In this document: positions 44,643-56,967 of the stretch, piece after piece
Layout: each line of letters starts with the position of its first letter
Numbering within the stretch: the first letter of the stretch is position 1
NCBI GenBank assembly: GCA_025617375.2
Contig: JAMYGW020000006.1
Span: forward strand, 1,369,001-1,433,000
Source: Acarospora socialis
Lineage: Eukaryota > Ascomycota > Lecanoromycetes > Acarosporales > Acarosporaceae
DNA: 64,000 bases
Direction: 5' to 3'
The notes under the pieces: model-generated
Database searches by the model: none
The model's input: the letters and a program-made list of their open reading frames with translations, nothing else
What the model was told of the DNA's origin: nothing
Program-made: the position numbers and the translations under genes

Positions 44643-46306
44643 ATGGACCCATTCTCGATTGCAGTGGGCGTCGCCGGCCTCATCTCCATAGCAGGGAAAG
44701 CATCCAAGTCTTTCTATCAATTTTTTCGATCAATTCATGACGCGCCAGCAGTGGTGAGGGACCTTGCTACGGCGTTGTTCACCTTGAATGTTGCTCTCGG
44801 TCAAGTCCAAGAAAGCTTGCTGAATCCTCGATTCGTGGGAAGCTCGGACGATGAGCAGGTCGCTTCTATGGAGGCTTGCCTAAGTAGCTGTACGATCATT
44901 TTTAATGAGGTGGAGCTGAAGGTCGAAAGATCCGGCCTTGCTGAGGATCAGATTGGTCTTGCAAAAAAGGCTTGGGAATCGATCAAATGGTCATTCAACG
45001 AGGACGAGATTAGTACGTACTTACGGAGGGTAGAGGCAGAGAAGACTACTCTATCGCTCACTGTAGATATATTTGCAGCGTAAGAGACAACTGCACCTTG
45101 GTGTTCTATATGTTGACTATCTTTTCTAGGAGACTGAGTGCAAATATCCTGGGGCAGGTCGCAGAGACCAAGGCTCTGGTTCAAAAGCAAGACCGTCGTC
45201 TCAAGGACATACATGTGTTCTGTCAGTGGGTTGTTGGGCAAAAGAGGAACGGTGGTCAACGATCACCGTCTGGTGCGCAGAGAATCGAGACATCGGCTTT
45301 CGCGGCCTCCTCGGCATATGACGAAGACGACATCGCACGTTTGCTTCAGTCCCCAGGGTCCGTGCTGAGTCTCACTCTGGGCGAACCAGTAGACGAGACT
45401 CTTGGTGCCGTTTGGACACCAGATCCTGTATCTCGAGTTCCACTGCGGCGATCCATCACAACCGCGACTCCTGGACCTCCACGTACGGATCGCCAAGGCA
45501 ACTATACCCACACAGACCAGACCATCGCCAGATCCGCGTCAGGACCTATCATGTCTCATGGTATTCTCCGTGCTATTGCTACTGCTAATGATTACCTGGC
45601 GATGAGACCAAAGAAATTGGGTAGTCTACGCAGTCTCAATGCGGCGAGCTATACATTGGTCAGTTGAGTAATTATGCAAGTATGGATAGGTCTGACGAGT
45701 ATGAATAGGTTTCTTTGCTGGGCCCCACATCAGCTCCGTTTTTTGAGCTCCTCCACAAGGCGAGGGACATAAGTAAAGATATGGTGGAGGACCTTGAATT
45801 CTTCCAAGTCACTTACGCGATAATCGAAAAGTATACTGCCGATGATAATACTGATGAAGTACTCCGTGACAGACTTGCCGCACTGAGCCAAGCCATCACA
45901 GAGTACCTTACCTTCGCTGCTAAACTACTCAACCCTGAGCCTGGGACATCTAGGGGTGAGCCGCTATGCTCGTTTCAAGGGACAACTAAGTATACATGTT
46001 CTAACAGTTTCTACAGCGCTGCATGATATCCGGATGATCGTCAAGGCAGACCCGAACGAGAACAAGAGGAAACGACTTCGTGATGTGGTTCTCCGGCAAC
46101 ATGATGCTTTCAAGCAGGCGCATGCCTTCAATGTTGCCAATCAGACTTTAGCACTGCAAAACGAGCAGCTGAAGTTGCAACGTCAGGTAGCAGCCGACAT
46201 GCGGACCGTTCTTGAGAGAACTTATCTGAGCCCTGCAGCCCGAGCTTCTGTCGACCCTGGAGTGCCTGGTATGGTTCAAGCGGATGTCAATCCAGACACC
46301 ATCTAG
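44643..46306 (+). CDS. fungal STAND N-terminal-domain protein
   Basis: Four exons (44643-45079, 45130-45658, 45709-45955, 46017-46306) keep phase and give 500 residues. The start MDPFSIAVGVAGLISIAGKA is the hallmark of the fungal N-terminal helical domain that precedes NACHT or other nucleotide-binding modules in STAND proteins. Here no NACHT, ankyrin or WD domain follows. Instead come a polar linker (SSAYDEDDIARLLQSPGS), a second helical block (FFELLHKARDISKDMVEDLE) and a C-terminal coiled coil (LALQNEQLKLQRQVAADMRT). It is thus a stand-alone helical adaptor-like version. In relatives the N-domain is an interaction or effector module in non-self response; the role of this short form is unknown. 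Confidence 0.8.
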
Positions 46307-47103
46307 AGGACGGTTCAGGCCCAGAAACAGCAGAACGATCCAGCTGAAGAGTATTAACAACAATTTCCAAGCCCACATAATCTCACAGTAGCTTAAAACG
46401 CACCCTTCTTAGAAGCACCGATACTTAAGGAGTCCAGAGGGGAGGGGCGAACCTGAATATCAAGTTTAGATCATATATAGTCAACTGTCCGAGGAACTCA
46501 TCTTTATGGCCTCTATAATGGTCATATGCTTGCTTAGGATTATGGTAATTGCTACAAACATGAGATTTCATTTGAGCACTCGTTCTTCGCAGGTCTCAAT
46601 TTCGCCACCAGACAATGCAACGTTATCATCAATCCGTTTCTTCACTGACACACACTCCCGCTCTGATTTCAGGTCTCATGACAGGGAACATATACGCCAA
46701 TAGCAATGCATATATCTGAATTTAAACATGCTTATTCGGGTGGGCTGCCTTTATTATGTTCCAACAGACAGAAGACGACGTATCATTCTTGGCACAGATG
46801 TTGACATTATTTATTGAATGATCCACCATCCGTTGATCTTCACTTCAGCCCTACAGGCCAGCAGTTTTGAAGGTTGCCCCACCATGTTTCTTACCCCGCG
46901 ATGCACGACATTTCCACGTACTTCGGGACACATTCTCTAGGTACGTTATGACCTTCCGAGTTTGGCGAACCGTCTGGTGAAAATTTCCATTCCAGCTCCA
47001 AAGAATAGTAAATTCCTTCTGTCATTCCCAGACCGTTATATTGAGTCTTCCCTGACAGCATCATTCGTGCTATCTCACTCATCCATCACATCCACAACCA
47101 ACT
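46307..47103. other. gene-free stretch
   Basis: 5' flank of the aldo-keto reductase gene. A 63-codon ATG-started frame at 46891-47082 (minus) is open but matches nothing I know, and is too short to call. Confidence 0.4.
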
Positions 47104-48223
47104 ATGTCTTCGGTCAAGAATACTGAGTAAGTTCGATGCCACACAACACTGCAGTTCATGGAAGTGAACTACTGAATTCGCCTCAATCTTTGCTTCTTTG
47201 AGGGTGATCATTGCAAGCTAACAATATCTGAACGACGGTAGGAAGACTTTTACTCTGAACACCGGAGCCAAGATTCCCGCAATAGGCCTCGGCACGTGGC
47301 AATCAAAGCCCAACGACGTCCGCAATGCGGTCAAAGTAGCTTTGCAGAAGGGTTACCGTCATATCGATACGGCTCTAGCTTATGAGAACGAGCACGAGGT
47401 TGGTCAGGGGATCAAGGACTCTGGCGTACCGCGCAGCGAGATTTGGGTGACCACCAAGTTGGATAATACATGGCACCACCGCGTCACCGAAGGCATTGAC
47501 ACATCGTTAAAGTCACTCGGCATGGACTATGTTGACCTCTACCTAATTGTACCCTGACCTGGTCAAATAAGCGTCTTCCTAGAGAGCTGACATTGGAACA
47601 GCATTGGCCATCCTCAACTGATCCCAACGATACGAAGAAGCATCTTCCTGACTGGGACTTCATCAAGACATGGTACGCTTTGTCGAGACTGTTATGAGAA
47701 TGTGGTCAGCAGCTGATAAACGACTAGGCAAGAAATGCAGAAGCTCCCATCAACCGGAAAGGTCAAGAACATCGGCGTCTCGAACTTCGGTATCAAGAAC
47801 CTCGAGAAGCTGCTCAGCGATCCATCGTGTAAAACTGTCCCCGCAGTGAATCAGATCGAGCTACATCCTAACAACCCGTCACCGAAACTCGTGGCGTACA
47901 GCAAGGAGAAAGGCATTCACTGCACGGGATATTCTTGCTTGGGATCCACCAACTCCCCGCTTTACAAGGACCCTACCTTGTTGAAGCTAGCGGAGAAGAA
48001 GGGCAAGACGTCACAACTGGTTTTGCTAATGTGGGGATTACAGAAGGGCTGGAGTGTCATTCCCAAGTCTGTCAACAAAGAGCGAATCGAGAAGAACTTC
48101 GAACTTGATGGCTGGGAATTGTCTTCGGATGAAGTACATCAATTAGACAACTTGAAGGATCGGTTCAAGGTCTGCGGCGATGGCTGGCTGCCGGTGAAGG
48201 TTTTCTTCGGCGACGATGAATAG
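47104..48223 (+). CDS. aldo-keto reductase (AKR), GCY1/YPR1-like
   Basis: Four exons (47104-47126, 47242-47548, 47602-47672, 47728-48223) give 298 residues. AKR signatures: NTGAKIPAIGLGTWQ, GYRHIDTALAYENEHEVGQG with catalytic Asp and Tyr, VTTKLDNTWHH with the catalytic Lys, and IHWPSSTDP with the catalytic His, the last restored by the intron join. GKVKNIGVSNF and the cofactor motif VIPKSVNKERIEKNFE follow. The first exon is only 23 bases. Members reduce aldehydes such as glyceraldehyde with NADPH in the cytosol and respond to osmotic or carbon stress in yeast. A second AKR lies 7 kb downstream; they are clearly different in sequence, so not a recent duplication. Confidence 0.92.
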
Positions 48224-48765
48224 ATATTTCCGAATTTCGTTTTGGATGGTGCGTGTGTGAGGTAATGGGTATGAAGTGGTGAACTTGGATAATATCAAAA
48301 GCTTGGTAGCCGTCTCGCCACCAGAGATCAAGACTTGCCCAGGATGGACGACGGGACGTCATAGGTAATATCCGTGATCGACTCATTTCCCGTGCCAGAC
48401 CTTCAACCCAATCGGGGACCATGCGGCTACCAGACAGTGCGAGACCCAGCATAACACAACTTACTCTAAGTAACACGAACGTTTATGTATAAGCTTAGAG
48501 ACTGAACTAATGAATGCCTAAGAAAAGTGGAGTTTGAATTTGTAACACCCTTCTGTCTTAGGGTTGTGCTCAGAAACCTCAGTCACAGGCAACGAAATCG
48601 CTCAGCCGTACCGTAGTACAAACATAGACATTACATCGAAAACATGACACTCGCAATACGTTCCAAAATCAGCAACCACGTACTCCAATGAGTAGATTTA
48701 ACAATAAGAAGGTCGCTTTACCCTGCAGCAATTCTCCTAAACATCGTCGCACCTAGCCCAAGGCA
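48224..48765. other. gene-free stretch
   Basis: Between the AKR gene and the ferroportin-like gene on the same strand. Nothing recognised. Confidence 0.45.
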
Positions 48766-50919
48766 ATGATGACCCAGGAGCCGCTCGAGGACATAGAGGA
48801 GATTTCTCTCGAACCCTACGGGAACACTGCCGCAACTAGTGATAACGGGGCCGAGGATGGATCACAACTCAGTCTCCTATCAGCCGGTAACGATGATGAT
48901 GACGATGACAGCGAGGTTATGGTACAGAGATCTATGAGCAAAGCTCAGGTCTGGAATCTCTACACCACCCACATCCTCTCCACCTGGATTGCCCGGACGT
49001 ATGAATTTGCTGCCGTACGTCTAAGCACGCAGAAATACAAGTCTCTATCTACGTATTGCTGACAATCGGGAAATAGATTCTCTTCACAGCAAGCGCATAT
49101 CCAGACACGCTGCTCGCCTCTTCGTTGCGGTATGTACCAAGTATCTTTTACTCAGCCCTAGCCCTCTACGCTCCAAAACAGCACGTTAATATGGAAGGGT
49201 AGGGGCATATTCAACACTACCGCATCAATCTGCTTCTCGTCCCTACTCGGCGTCTGGATCGACAGAGCTCCGTCACGGTTACGAACGTTGCTGACTACCA
49301 TCTCCGCCAACCGCTGTGCAGTCTTGCTGGCTTGTATCTGCTGGGTATTCCTCGTCGACGACGGAGGTGTAAGTGTTGGCGAGCAGCGCCTCACCACCAC
49401 TAACCCACCCTTCTCGACGGAACGTCTCGCGGCAACATCGCCGTCCGCGCCGACAGTACTGAAGAACTCGCTGTTCGCCCTCGCCGTCTTCCTCGGCACG
49501 CTCGAGAAGCTCTCCGGCGTCGCGAACATGATTTGCATGGAGCGGGACTGGATACCCATCCTCACCTCTCAAACCTCGAACGTGAGCTCGTCGAACTATG
49601 ACCTTACCCAGCTTAACGCCGCCATGCGACGCATCGATTTGATCTGCAAGCTCGTTGCTCCGGTCCTGATCTCGGTCATCATCTCCGCAACCAAATCCAC
49701 TAGGCTCGGCGTCTACGCCGTGGCTGGCATGAGCATCGTCAGCTGGCCGGCGGACTATATATGTGCTCGCCGAGTCTACGACCACAGTCCTCGCCTCCGT
49801 CAAGCGAAGCCCCAGCCCCAAAGCGAGAGCGTAGCGGCGCTCGGCTCTGAACTCCTCAATATTACCGCTTCTTCGCATCATTCAACGCTCTCACAAACTA
49901 CCCGACACCTCCTACACGCCACTACCCAAGCCCTAACCCACTACACACGCAGTCTACGCGCCTACTTCTCCACGCCCGTCTGGCAGCCCTCCTTAGCGCT
50001 CGCGATCCTCCACCTCTCCGTCCTCTCCTACTCCGCCACCTTCCTCACCTACCTCCTCGACACCGGCTTCTCCCTCCTCCTCATCACCGTGGTCCGGGCC
50101 CTCAGCAGCGTCGTCGAAGTCGCCAGCACGCTCGTCACGCCATGGGGGGTGCGCTACCTTTCTCGGTCTCGACGGCTTCACCGTCCTTCCTCTCGACCAG
50201 ACATCGACATCGACGCTGAAGCTGCGGGCATAGACGCAACGCAAACACAAACTCAGACACTACTGGCCGACGAAAGCGACGGACACGCACAGAGCACCAC
50301 CACCAGCGCGGCGAACGGAGCCGGACTAGAGCGACTCGGCCTGTGGGGCATCAGCTGGCAATTCGCTACGACCATTCCTGTCGTCTTCGCGCTATGGCAG
50401 CTCTCTCCCTCCCTTGCCGCCTCTTCCACCCAACCCTCACCTGCATCATCCCCCACCCCTTCTCACTTCCCACTCATCCCCCGCACCCCCACCACCACTA
50501 CCACCGACACCCTCCTCCTCCCCATCCCAATCCTCACAACCCTCCTCTTCCTCTTCCTCTCCCTCACCCGCCTCGGCCTCTGGACCTTCGACCTCACGAC
50601 GCAAGAACTAACGCAGACGCGCGTCCCCGTCTCGCAGCGGTCTTCGTTCGCCGGGACGGAGATGTCGTTCGTGGCGGCGTGCGAGCTGGCGCATTGGGTG
50701 CTGGCGGCGGTATTTCCGCGGCCGGAGCTGTTTCGCTACTTGGCCGGCATGAGTTTGGGCGCGGTGGGTGCGGCGGCGGGGTTGTATGCGGCGTGGGTGA
50801 GGGAACGAAGGGGACATCTTTTGCATTTGGGTTTGGAGAGGTGGGAGTGTGGGAAGGGGAGGGGGTGGAAGGGGGTGAGGGTTTATGGCGGACGGTTTGT
50901 AAGGTTTAGTAGGCGGTAA
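48766..50919 (+). CDS. ferroportin (SLC40)-like metal exporter
   Basis: Three exons (48766-49014, 49077-49129, 49203-50919) give 672 residues. After an acidic head comes WNLYTTHILSTWIARTYEFA, the conserved first helix of ferroportins. It is followed by ILFTASAYPDTLLASSLR, IFNTTASICFSSLLGVWIDR and FALAVFLGTLEKLSGVANMI with CMERDWIPIL, all SLC40 landmarks. Further helices follow (PVLISVIISATKSTRLGVYA; a C-terminal half with LLLITVVRALSSVVEVASTL; a final set after ELTQTRVPVSQRSSFAGTEM). The central loop (about 375-410) is polar. Ferroportins export Fe2+ (and Co, Ni, Zn) by alternating access. The fungal role is little studied; the vacuole or plasma membrane are possible sites. A Ser/Pro/Thr-rich loop near residues 440-475 looks species-specific. 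Confidence 0.88.
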
Positions 50920-52689
50920 GACAAAGAGGTATTGAAATGACAGTTTGATTGTACTAAGTTTTGAGCTGAGGACCGTTTCCCATCCCCGGACAGTAGACGC
51001 CAAGGGCAGGTAGGTCCATCGAATTAAATTCATGCCTTGTGGAGAAGGACTCTAGCAATTGCCTTGTCAGCATCCGCAAGTGATGATATTGAGAACTGCA
51101 AGGAGGAAGTGGTTGAGGGAGGTGTGTGTCAGTTCTCCAAGATGATAAAATGCTTCTTCAATACGATTCCAGAAAGAACACAGCGAATATTTTGAACTCA
51201 TCATGCAACAAATGAGAAGATGGGGGACTAGATTGTGAGGAGCAGCGTACCGGAAACCAATCACTCTGTATCTTGTGAAGACGACAACTACCTAGACGAC
51301 CTCTCAATGTGTCAGCCAGTCGTCCCGAAATCCTCTGTAGTCTTGCAAGAGAGAGAAGATCTATGCCAAGAGACCATCTACATATCAGGCTTGACGCCAA
51401 GAATTAGCCATAACACTTGACCCCGTGGTAGACTCGAAGCGAGCTCACCTCATTAAATCAGAATTTTCAGTGTATGGTACGTTCATCGCCGGACGGTGCC
51501 CTCGTTACAAGGCGGTGTCCGGTTCAAACAGTGTGAATAGTGATCATCATTTCAGGAGATGGATAGGGAGAAGCGCCGAGAGACATGGATCGAGATTGTA
51601 GATTTACCTACCCAGCAAAGCCTGTTAGCCCGCACGTCATAATGTAGAGCAACATATGGAGCTGAAGCGAAGTGTTGTCAATAATCAGCTGACGAGTTCT
51701 CAACAAGCACTTCTTCTTACAGGTGCCCGCCAAGGTTTGTAAGGCCTCGGCTTGAATGGACACGAGAGGAAGAGTACACAGTCTGTCCGCCCGTTCGTTC
51801 AAAGTTCGTCATATGTGCGGTGGACTTGAAGATGGTGTAAGGTATTGGTGCGGTAGAAGGGGGAGTATACCTAGATTGGGCGGATGCTGTCAGCTTTGAG
51901 GAACCTTCATTCGGAGATTAGAATGTAGGATCGTATGTAGCTTGGGTCAGACAAGGCTGAAACTTGATAGAGACGATTTCGACAATGTATGTTCAGATTG
52001 AGGAATGCCTTTCCGTTGTCATGTAGTCATCACACCGGAGGAGATGTATGTGGTGGAAGTCGGAAATTTTTCGCACCTTTGAAGAAGTCTACAACAGACG
52101 CTCGAGATTGGGGGAGTGCATCATTGCAGCATCTTGTCTGCATCTGTTAGCAATTCGAACAGAGGTCTTCTCAAGCGACCAGCTGTGACGTCTCGAAAGG
52201 GTATTCAGAGTAATTCTAGAGTTTAGGAGAATCCTCAAAGACATGGTCTAGGTATTGGATTGTTCGTGTTGAATGCATTCATCATTGAAAAAGGGAAACT
52301 GACGGCGATGGACTGGACAGGAACTACTTACAATTGCTGGCCTCACTTGAGCCTCGACCTTGATGTTCACATTGTGTGTTAGTAGGTGGATTGAGCCTTT
52401 GATAGGAGAAAATTGAGTTGAGTGTCGCAAAAAGGCGCTAGCTACGGTAACCCCGTTTTGTGTGACCGGCGGTCGACTATTGCTCTAGTTAACTTCTTGG
52501 CATGGAAGGATGCGAAGAAGACATTTACAAACTCATCGGATTTGATTAAATACTTGTTGAACACCCACTGATAACTATTATACACCAGAAGCAATGGTCC
52601 ATAAAATGCAAAACCACATGGGTATTCTAGGTCGTGCCAAAAGCTCCATAAAATAGCAAAGATCTGGTATCAAACGCCAGCGTATTCTC
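50920..52689. other. gene-free stretch
   Basis: 1.8 kb of 3' flanks of two convergent genes. Only short random frames on either strand. Confidence 0.45.
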
Positions 52690-53430
52690 CTACAAGGCAG
52701 CAGCCAACCCCAGAATACCCACAACCCCGACAATACCCGCCGCTACAGCCCCAGTGGGCTTGGGAGCACCACCAGTGGAGGTCTTGGTCGAAGCTGACGC
52801 AGCAGCTGCGGAAGCGGCGGATTGCGAGCTGGCAGACTCTGCGCTGCCTGCGGAAGTTGTAGATCCTGATCCAACAGCTCCAGAATTCGATGTTGACATG
52901 GAGCCACTGGTTGAACTTTGTGTTGATGATGTCTGGGTTGTATTCATACGAGTCCCATTGGTGGCGGAGGCAAGGACGGCGAATGTGGGTTGATATGTGT
53001 GCAGGTACGACCTGACGTCGGTAGGTAAGGATGAGAACCAGCCTGGTGTTGAGCCCGCCGCGAACTGCGATTCAAAGGAGCTGGCCGCTGCCGGGTTGTT
53101 TGCGAGTTGACTGATCAGGGAGTGAGGGACAGCAGTCTCGAGAACGGAGAAGACGGATGGGTTCGGGAGAATGGCTGCGAGGCCGTTTGCGACTGCTTGT
53201 AAACTCGAACGGGCTGCCGGGTCGGTGGGTAGAGCCGTCACGCCAGCGATCGAAGCACTAGCGGTACCGTCAGCCATTGCGATGACACGCCGGACCAGGA
53301 TCATGGGGACCTACAGAACGGATAGTTCAGACATGTTGGCCTGTCGCTTTCCCTTCTTCTTCGCAGCTCCATCAGGAGCAGCAATTACTGTGCCGACCAA
53401 AGCGAAGAGAAACAGTGACTTAATAAACAT
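52690..53430 (-). CDS. GPI-anchored Ser/Ala-rich secreted protein
   Basis: Two exons (53315-53430, 52690-53257) give 227 residues. The first exon encodes a signal peptide (MFIKSLFLFALVGTVIAAP) followed by KKKGKRQA, a likely Kex2-type cleavage site. The intron (GTAGGT...CTAG with a GCTGAC branch) joins MSELSVL to ASIAGVTALPTDPAARSSLQ. A compact helical part (AVANGLAAILPNPSVF, PHSLISQLANNPAAASSFES) is followed by ~60 Ser/Thr/Ala-rich residues and a C-terminal hydrophobic tail (AAGIVGVVGILGLAAAL), the mark of GPI attachment. Expected at the plasma membrane or wall. The start is chosen because it alone supplies the signal peptide. Confidence 0.82.
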
Positions 53431-54045
53431 ATTGAGCTGATACAATAGCCAATTCCGGTGACACCGTGAGAGTATGATTTAGATGGGCTCGAATGAGAAT
53501 TCTCCAGGGGCCTTTCAAATGTTCTGTTACAATGTGCCGTGGTGGTTATGTACAGATACTAGAGAAGCAAAAGGAAAGGCAGATTAGAGTCATGCAGATG
53601 GGATGAAATGAATCCTTGTTTATGATCCTGCTTTCTATGATCGCCAAGGGATCGCTGGTATAGCACAGCCACAGCGGGACGTAAGCAATCTGCCATCCCA
53701 CATTAGTGCCACAAACGGTGACGCCATTGCTAGCTCGATTGTGGCTTGTCTGAAATGATCTTCAGAGACACATGAGTAAGTTTGCCGATACACTGCCCGT
53801 CGCTTTAATAAAGCTCCAATATTGTATGGATCGCAAGGCAATGTAAGGCTTTGTACTCATGGGAGAAGCTCAGAAATCACTCTAATCTCGATCGAGTATG
53901 TGCTTATGCGGGTTGATGTCGGTATAAAGAGCCCCGAGAATGAGGACGTCATAGAGCCCAAAGTGTTATGGAGGACGAAGTGATGAAAATTTGAAGGCCA
54001 TGAAGTAACGTTACCCCACATAAACTGAGCTGTTATATTATCCCC
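53431..54045. other. divergent intergenic region
   Basis: Promoters of the GPI-protein gene (minus) and of the second AKR gene (plus) should lie here. Nothing else seen. Confidence 0.45.
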
Positions 54046-55225
54046 ATGTTTGCACGTACAACCAGAACTGCCTCTTTACGACTTTCACAAATCTCGAATC
54101 ATTTACCAGTAAAACGAACAATGGCCACTCTCAATACTAAACTCAAGTTGAACACCGGCGCCGAGATTCCCGCCGTAGGGTTTGGAACTTGGCAAGATAA
54201 AGATGCCCAGGAGGATGCCGTACTTGAAGCCCTGAAGGCGGGTTACCGACACATCGATACCGCTAGAATGTAAGGTGTCTTTCCTTGATGGATTTCGTCA
54301 CCTGTTTACTCTTGAAAACAGCTATGGCACGGAGCCCGCGGTTGGGAAAGCCATCAAAACAAGTGGTGTGCCGAGGAAAGAGTTGTTCATAACGACAAAG
54401 CTATGGAACAACAACCACCACCCGGATGACGTTGAGCCAGCAATCGACGCTTCTCTGAAAGACTTGGGACTGGATTACCTCGACCTGTATCTCATGCACT
54501 GGCCGTCACCCTTTGCCCGTGGTGGAGAGGTGTTCCCAACAGACAGCAACGAAAATATCAAGACAGGCGATGCAGATTATGTTGAGGTATGCTCAATTGA
54601 TCATGCGGCCATGAAACCGCTAATATGCCCATCAGACATACAAAGCGATGGAGAAGGTCCTCAAGTCCGGCAAGACCAAAGCCATTGGAATCTCAAATTT
54701 CTCTCGTGCCGAGCTTGAGCGGTTACTGAAGGAAACGTCGGTGGTCCCGGCCGTACACCAACTAGAGCTTCACCCATGGCTGCAGCAGAAAGAATTTGCC
54801 GAGTTTCACAAGAGCAAAGGCATCCACATCACCCAGTACTCACCGTTCGGCAACCAGAACGAATTCTACGACGGCGGGAAGCAGATGGGCAAGTTGATCG
54901 AAGATCCAACACTGGTTGAGATCGGAAAGAAGTATGGCAAGAACGGGGCTCAAGTCGCTCTTGGTGAGTTCCTTTCCTTCAGCAGTATCATTCGTACTGT
55001 AGCAATGCTAAGACCTGCACAGCTTGGGGTGTTGCGCATGGACACAGCGTTATCCCGAAGTCGAAAACACCTTCTCGCATCCGGGCCAACTTGGAGGGTG
55101 ACTTTAAGCTCGAACCTGAAGACCTCCAGAAGATCGACTCATTGGACAAGCAATTGAGGTTCAACGATCCCTCGAAGAGATTTGGGTGGGACTTCTTTAC
55201 AGATTTGGATGGAAAGAAGAAATGA
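54046..55225 (+). CDS. aldo-keto reductase (AKR), second copy
   Basis: Four exons (54046-54269, 54322-54586, 54636-54963, 55023-55225) give 339 residues. Motifs: LNTGAEIPAVGFGTWQDK, GYRHIDTARIYGTEPAVGKA, ITTKLWNNNHHPDDVEPAID (Lys), YLDLYLMHWPSPF (His), GKTKAIGISNFSRAELERLL, and the cofactor motif SVIPKSKTPSRIRANLEGDF. The first ATG adds 25 residues rich in Arg, Thr, Ser and Leu (MFARTTRTASLRLSQ), a possible mitochondrial targeting peptide; the internal ATG at 54121 starts the ordinary cytosolic form. Dual starts of this kind can give two locations (inference). Glycerol-dehydrogenase/glyceraldehyde-reductase-like. Confidence 0.92.
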
Positions 55226-55572
55226 GGTCCGTAATATAACGTATATATTTTGAATCGCATTTAGATTAGAAGAGGTCTTCCTAGCCATATATACTGAAAC
55301 ATTTGACTGTGACGTAATGAGCAATCTCTGCCCCGGAGTCCCTCCAGTGGCGTTCCGGGTGCTTGTCATCCTTCTACCTGGATATTGGCTTGCGTCACCA
55401 CTACCACATAGTATGAGCGGCTAATATTAGCATCTCAAAAATTCGCCGCCTCCTTACGACAACACTCAACACATAAAAGCAGCCCGCCGTCCAAGCACTT
55501 GGCGAAGTACTTGGCGCGAAATCCAGTCCGGGCTTTATCAACTTGGAACCGAACAGGTCTTCCGAGCACATC
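55226..55572. other. gene-free stretch
   Basis: Short spacer upstream of the PAP2 gene; presumed promoter. Confidence 0.45.
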
Positions 55573-56967
55573 ATGAATTCGGTCGCAGCCGGCGCCGGGC
55601 GTCTATCCAAAAGAGTCATCCTCTCTTATGTTGTCGATTGGATCGTGATCATGTACGTGCTTCCACGCGACAGTGACCCTCATCCTGCTGATTGGAACCA
55701 ATAGCCTCATCGCCGTTGTTGCCGCTCTTTTTACCAAAATCTCACCAAATCGCCGACCGTTTTCGCCGGTTGACCCCAGCATTTCCTTTCCTTACAGAGC
55801 GAATACCATCTCGACAACGGTACTCGTCATCGTCTCCCTTGTCGTACCAGCTGTCATCATCTTCTTCGTTAGCCTTCTCTTCGTCCCCGGACCGACTTTG
55901 GGCAGAGGCACACCAATGTCGTTGATATGGCGTCGCAAGCTTTGGGAGTGGAACACTGGCTGGATGGGACTCGGGCTTGCCATGGCCAGTGCTTTTCTCT
56001 TGACTGATGGCATGAAAGCCCTCTTTGGCAAACCAAGGCCAGATCTACTGAGTCGCTGCAACCCTGATCTGGCGAACATCCAAAAGTACGCTGTCGGTGG
56101 ATACGGCGACACTATTACGGAGGGGATTTTGTTGGTATCATGGCACATCTGCCGGCAGACAGACATGTCTATACTCAACGACGGATTCTACAGCTTCCCC
56201 AGCGGGCACTCATCCAGTAAGTTATCACCCCTGTTCCAGCTCGTCAATTCATTCTAACTTTCTATGCGATAGTATCTGCGGCAGGCCTAACTTACTTGAC
56301 ATTGTTTCTGTGTTCTAAGTTTGCCATTGCCATCCCGTTCCTTGCTCCACGAGCATTCCATCCCGACGACGCGGCCGCTGCCTTCCATGGACGTGGTGGT
56401 CACCGCCGTGCCGAGTACTCTTCCCACAGTCAGAACAAGGACATCGCGCTCTCGAATCTCGGGGGACCTCCTCATGCACCCCAAGATCAGTCGCATAGCC
56501 CATCCACTACCGTTCAGCTCCGTAACCAAGCGGCCGCGCCTCCGACCTATCTATTAGTGATCGCGTTCATTCCAATCGGCGCTGCCATCTACATTGGCTC
56601 TACCCGCTACTCCGACTTCAAACATCACGGGTTCGACATCATTTTTGGCTCACTGATGGGGTTCGCGCTCGCGTGGTTCAGCTTCAGATGGTATCATCTT
56701 CCAATCAGACAGGGTGCCGGATGGTCATGGGGTGCTCGAAGCCGAGACAGGGCGTTTGCCATACCGGTCGGCGTGCACGGCTACGTTGGTCATGAGGGCT
56801 GGGAGAAGGAGAAGGAGAAGGGTTCGGACGATGCCGACGTTGAGAATGGGCGAGTCATGCACCCGGCTATCCACACGGAAGGAGTAACTGGGGTGGGGGC
56901 CCTCGACGGGACGGCGCAGACTCAATACTATCAGCCGCAGCATGAGACTGTCGGGCATAGAGTCTAG
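55573..56967 (+). CDS. PAP2 lipid phosphatase (DPP1/LPP1-like)
   Basis: Three exons (55573-55652, 55705-56216, 56273-56967) give 428 residues with about six membrane helices. The three PAP2 motifs are present. Motif 1 is KALFGKPRPDLL. Motif 2 is FPSGHSSISAAG, built across the second intron. Motif 3 is STRYSDFKHHGFDIIFG with the catalytic His. Such enzymes remove phosphate from diacylglycerol pyrophosphate, phosphatidate and related lipids at the vacuole or other membranes, Mg2+-independently. A loop of ~80 polar residues (GGHRRAEYSSHSQ...) is inserted before motif 3, as in filamentous fungi. The C-terminus is acidic and variable. Confidence 0.92.

Noticed and set aside
46891-47082. 63-codon frame divergent from the AKR gene
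   Set aside because: Too short, no signal peptide or family match, and within the AKR promoter.
50343-50909. 188-codon frame rich in His and Pro inside the ferroportin-like gene
   Set aside because: Out-of-frame shadow of a C-rich coding stretch; the SLC40 frame explains the region.
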